A stretch of 23,448 nt of DNA from an uncultured Clostridia bacterium (lineage in GTDB: Bacteria > Bacillota > Clostridia > TANB77 > CAG-508): NCBI GenBank assembly GCA_948745425.1, contig CAPZDM010000022.1, positions 1-23,448 of the forward strand, written 5' to 3'. Every line of letters starts with the position of its first letter. The stretch's first letter is position 1. The notes under the pieces were generated by a model. That model saw nothing but the letters and a program-made list of their open reading frames with translations. It made no database searches and was not told the DNA's origin. Below, piece after piece: positions 22,471 through 23,448 of the stretch. The translations under genes and the position numbers were made by a program.

Positions 22471-23322
22471 ATGAAATTAGGATTAGCTTTATCTGGTGGT
22501 GGGATAAAAGGTGCAGCACATATAGGAGTATTAAAGGCATTTGAGGATGAAAATATAAAAATAGATTGTATATCAGGAACTTCTTCAGGTAGTATTGTAG
22601 CAACATTATATGCAATAGGTTATAAGCCAGAAGAAATATATTCAATATTTAAAAGTTATAGTAGACAGATTAATTACCTAAGTATTTGGAATATAGTGAA
22701 ATTAATATATGGAATAGTTTTAAAAAATGATATTATAATACAAGGATTAAATAATGGAAAAAAGATAGAAAAATTGATGAAAGGATTTTGTGAAGAAAAA
22801 GGAATAGAAAACATAAAAGATATCAAAATGCCTTTAATAATACCAAGTGTAAGTCTTCATAATGGTAAAAAATATATTTTTTCATCTTATAAAAGTAGAA
22901 GTTCATATAATGATGGAAAAAAATATATAACAAACATAGAAATAGAAAAAGCAGTAAGAGCAAGTTGCAGTTATCCAGGTGTATTTGAACCAGTTAAATA
23001 TGGAAAAGATGAACTAATAGATGGAGGAATAAAAGAAAATACGCCATGGAAAGAATTAGAACTTATTGGAGCAGATAAAGTAATTTGCATAACATTTGAA
23101 GAATATTTAAAAGATGATGATTATATAAATATAATAGAAGTATTAGAAAGAGCATTTGGTATACTTTCACATGAATTATCAAACTTTGAATTAGAAGGTG
23201 CAGAAGAATTACTAAAAATAAAAACAAAGCATATATCATTGTTAGACTCAAGCAAAATAGATTTTTTATATGCGAAAGGATATAATGAAGCAAAAGAATT
23301 CATAAGAAAACAAATTAAATAA
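22471..23322 (+). CDS. Patatin-like phospholipase family protein
   Basis: Lipid acyl hydrolase fold with a Ser-Asp dyad. The oxyanion loop is GGGIKG (about 9-14), nucleophile S38 is in GTSSGS (the G-x-S-x-G elbow), and D184 is in LIDGGI. The 283-aa single-domain size fits the RssA/YchK group. GAGAGG precedes the ATG at 22471; the GTG at 22468 is a less likely start. The substrate is unknown. It lies 52 bp after the Rsm22-like gene. Confidence 0.9.
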   Translation: MKLGLALSGGGIKGAAHIGVLKAFEDENIKIDCISGTSSGSIVATLYAIGYKPEEIYSIFKSYSRQINYLSIWNIVKLIYGIVLKNDIIIQGLNNGKKIEKLMKGFCEEKGIENIKDIKMPLIIPSVSLHNGKKYIFSSYKSRSSYNDGKKYITNIEIEKAVRASCSYPGVFEPVKYGKDELIDGGIKENTPWKELELIGADKVICITFEEYLKDDDYINIIEVLERAFGILSHELSNFELEGAEELLKIKTKHISLLDSSKIDFLYAKGYNEAKEFIRKQIK

Positions 23323-23341
23323 AAGAAAATTATATAGCTAT

Positions 23342-23379
23342 TGTAGGGGCGCCCTTTGGGCGTCCGACAAATAGAGAAT
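23342..23379. repeat. Intergenic hairpin repeat, copy 8
   Basis: TGTAGGGGCGCCCTTTGGGC followed by GTCCG and the tail AGAGAAT. GGGCGCCC pairs with GGGCGTCC (one G-T pair). It follows the patatin gene near the window end; nothing further is recognisable to 23448. Confidence 0.75.
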
Positions 23380-23448
23380 CTGTATTTTATTATGATATGA
23401 GTTAAATAATCTGGGGAAAAATAGAAAGAAAATTTTAAGAAAATATAG

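Noticed and set aside
3303..23379. CRISPR array
   Set aside because: The repeats are kilobases apart, vary in sequence, and have no regular spacers or cas genes.

Overview
The window is a gene-dense, very AT-rich stretch of a Gram-positive, endospore-forming member of the Firmicutes, most like an uncultured gut-type Clostridia lineage. The support is the strong A/T codon bias, consensus sigma-A promoters (TTGACA/TATAAT with 17-bp spacers), AGGAGG ribosome sites, sporulation genes (spoVM, a SleB-type cortex hydrolase) and the Firmicutes gene order rlmN-prpC-prkC-rsgA-rpe. I cannot name a species.

Layout. 1-2750: tRNA modification (miaB) and UDP-GlcNAc synthesis (glmU). 2750-3400: no housekeeping gene; a consensus promoter running into a perfect terminator (candidate small RNA), a small unknown ORF, direct repeats and a decayed second copy of the glmU 3' end. 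3408-4544: cysteine desulfurase. 4627-10115: rlmN, PP2C phosphatase prpC, PASTA kinase prkC, GTPase rsgA and epimerase rpe, linking ribosome maturation with cell-wall-responsive phosphorylation. 10297-11520: a secreted/membrane beta-repeat protein. 11576-12626: reverse-strand nth and a 47-aa Cys-rich peptide, bracketed by large inverted repeats. 12749-13768: a 49-aa membrane peptide, spoVM, reverse-strand rpmB, secG. 13951-17409: asp23, an amaP-like gene, nusB, xseA, xseB and a DUF212 gene. 17498-23322: a DUF5684 protein, fhs, SleB-like hydrolase, DUF5662 protein, Rsm22-like methyltransferase and patatin. About ten short hairpin repeats of one family (TGTAGGGGC...) sit between genes. No tRNA, rRNA or CRISPR array was seen.

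Main discovery. Three genes, prpC, prkC and rpmB (ribosomal protein L28), are each broken by exactly one extra base, and in each case the break is at an in-frame CGG codon. Skipping the C and reading the next three bases (GGA, GGA, GGT) restores a conserved glycine and the whole family-typical protein. By my manual scan these are the only three in-frame CGG codons among roughly 6,700 codons in the window; CGG triplets occur elsewhere in genes only out of frame. This suggests that CGG no longer encodes arginine here and instead triggers +1 frameshifting, or that the quadruplet CGGN is read as Gly. Two of the genes form a kinase/phosphatase pair and the third encodes a ribosomal protein, so the recoding would have to be efficient in at least one case. 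Correlated sequencing error is the main alternative, but it does not readily explain why all three errors fall at the same codon.
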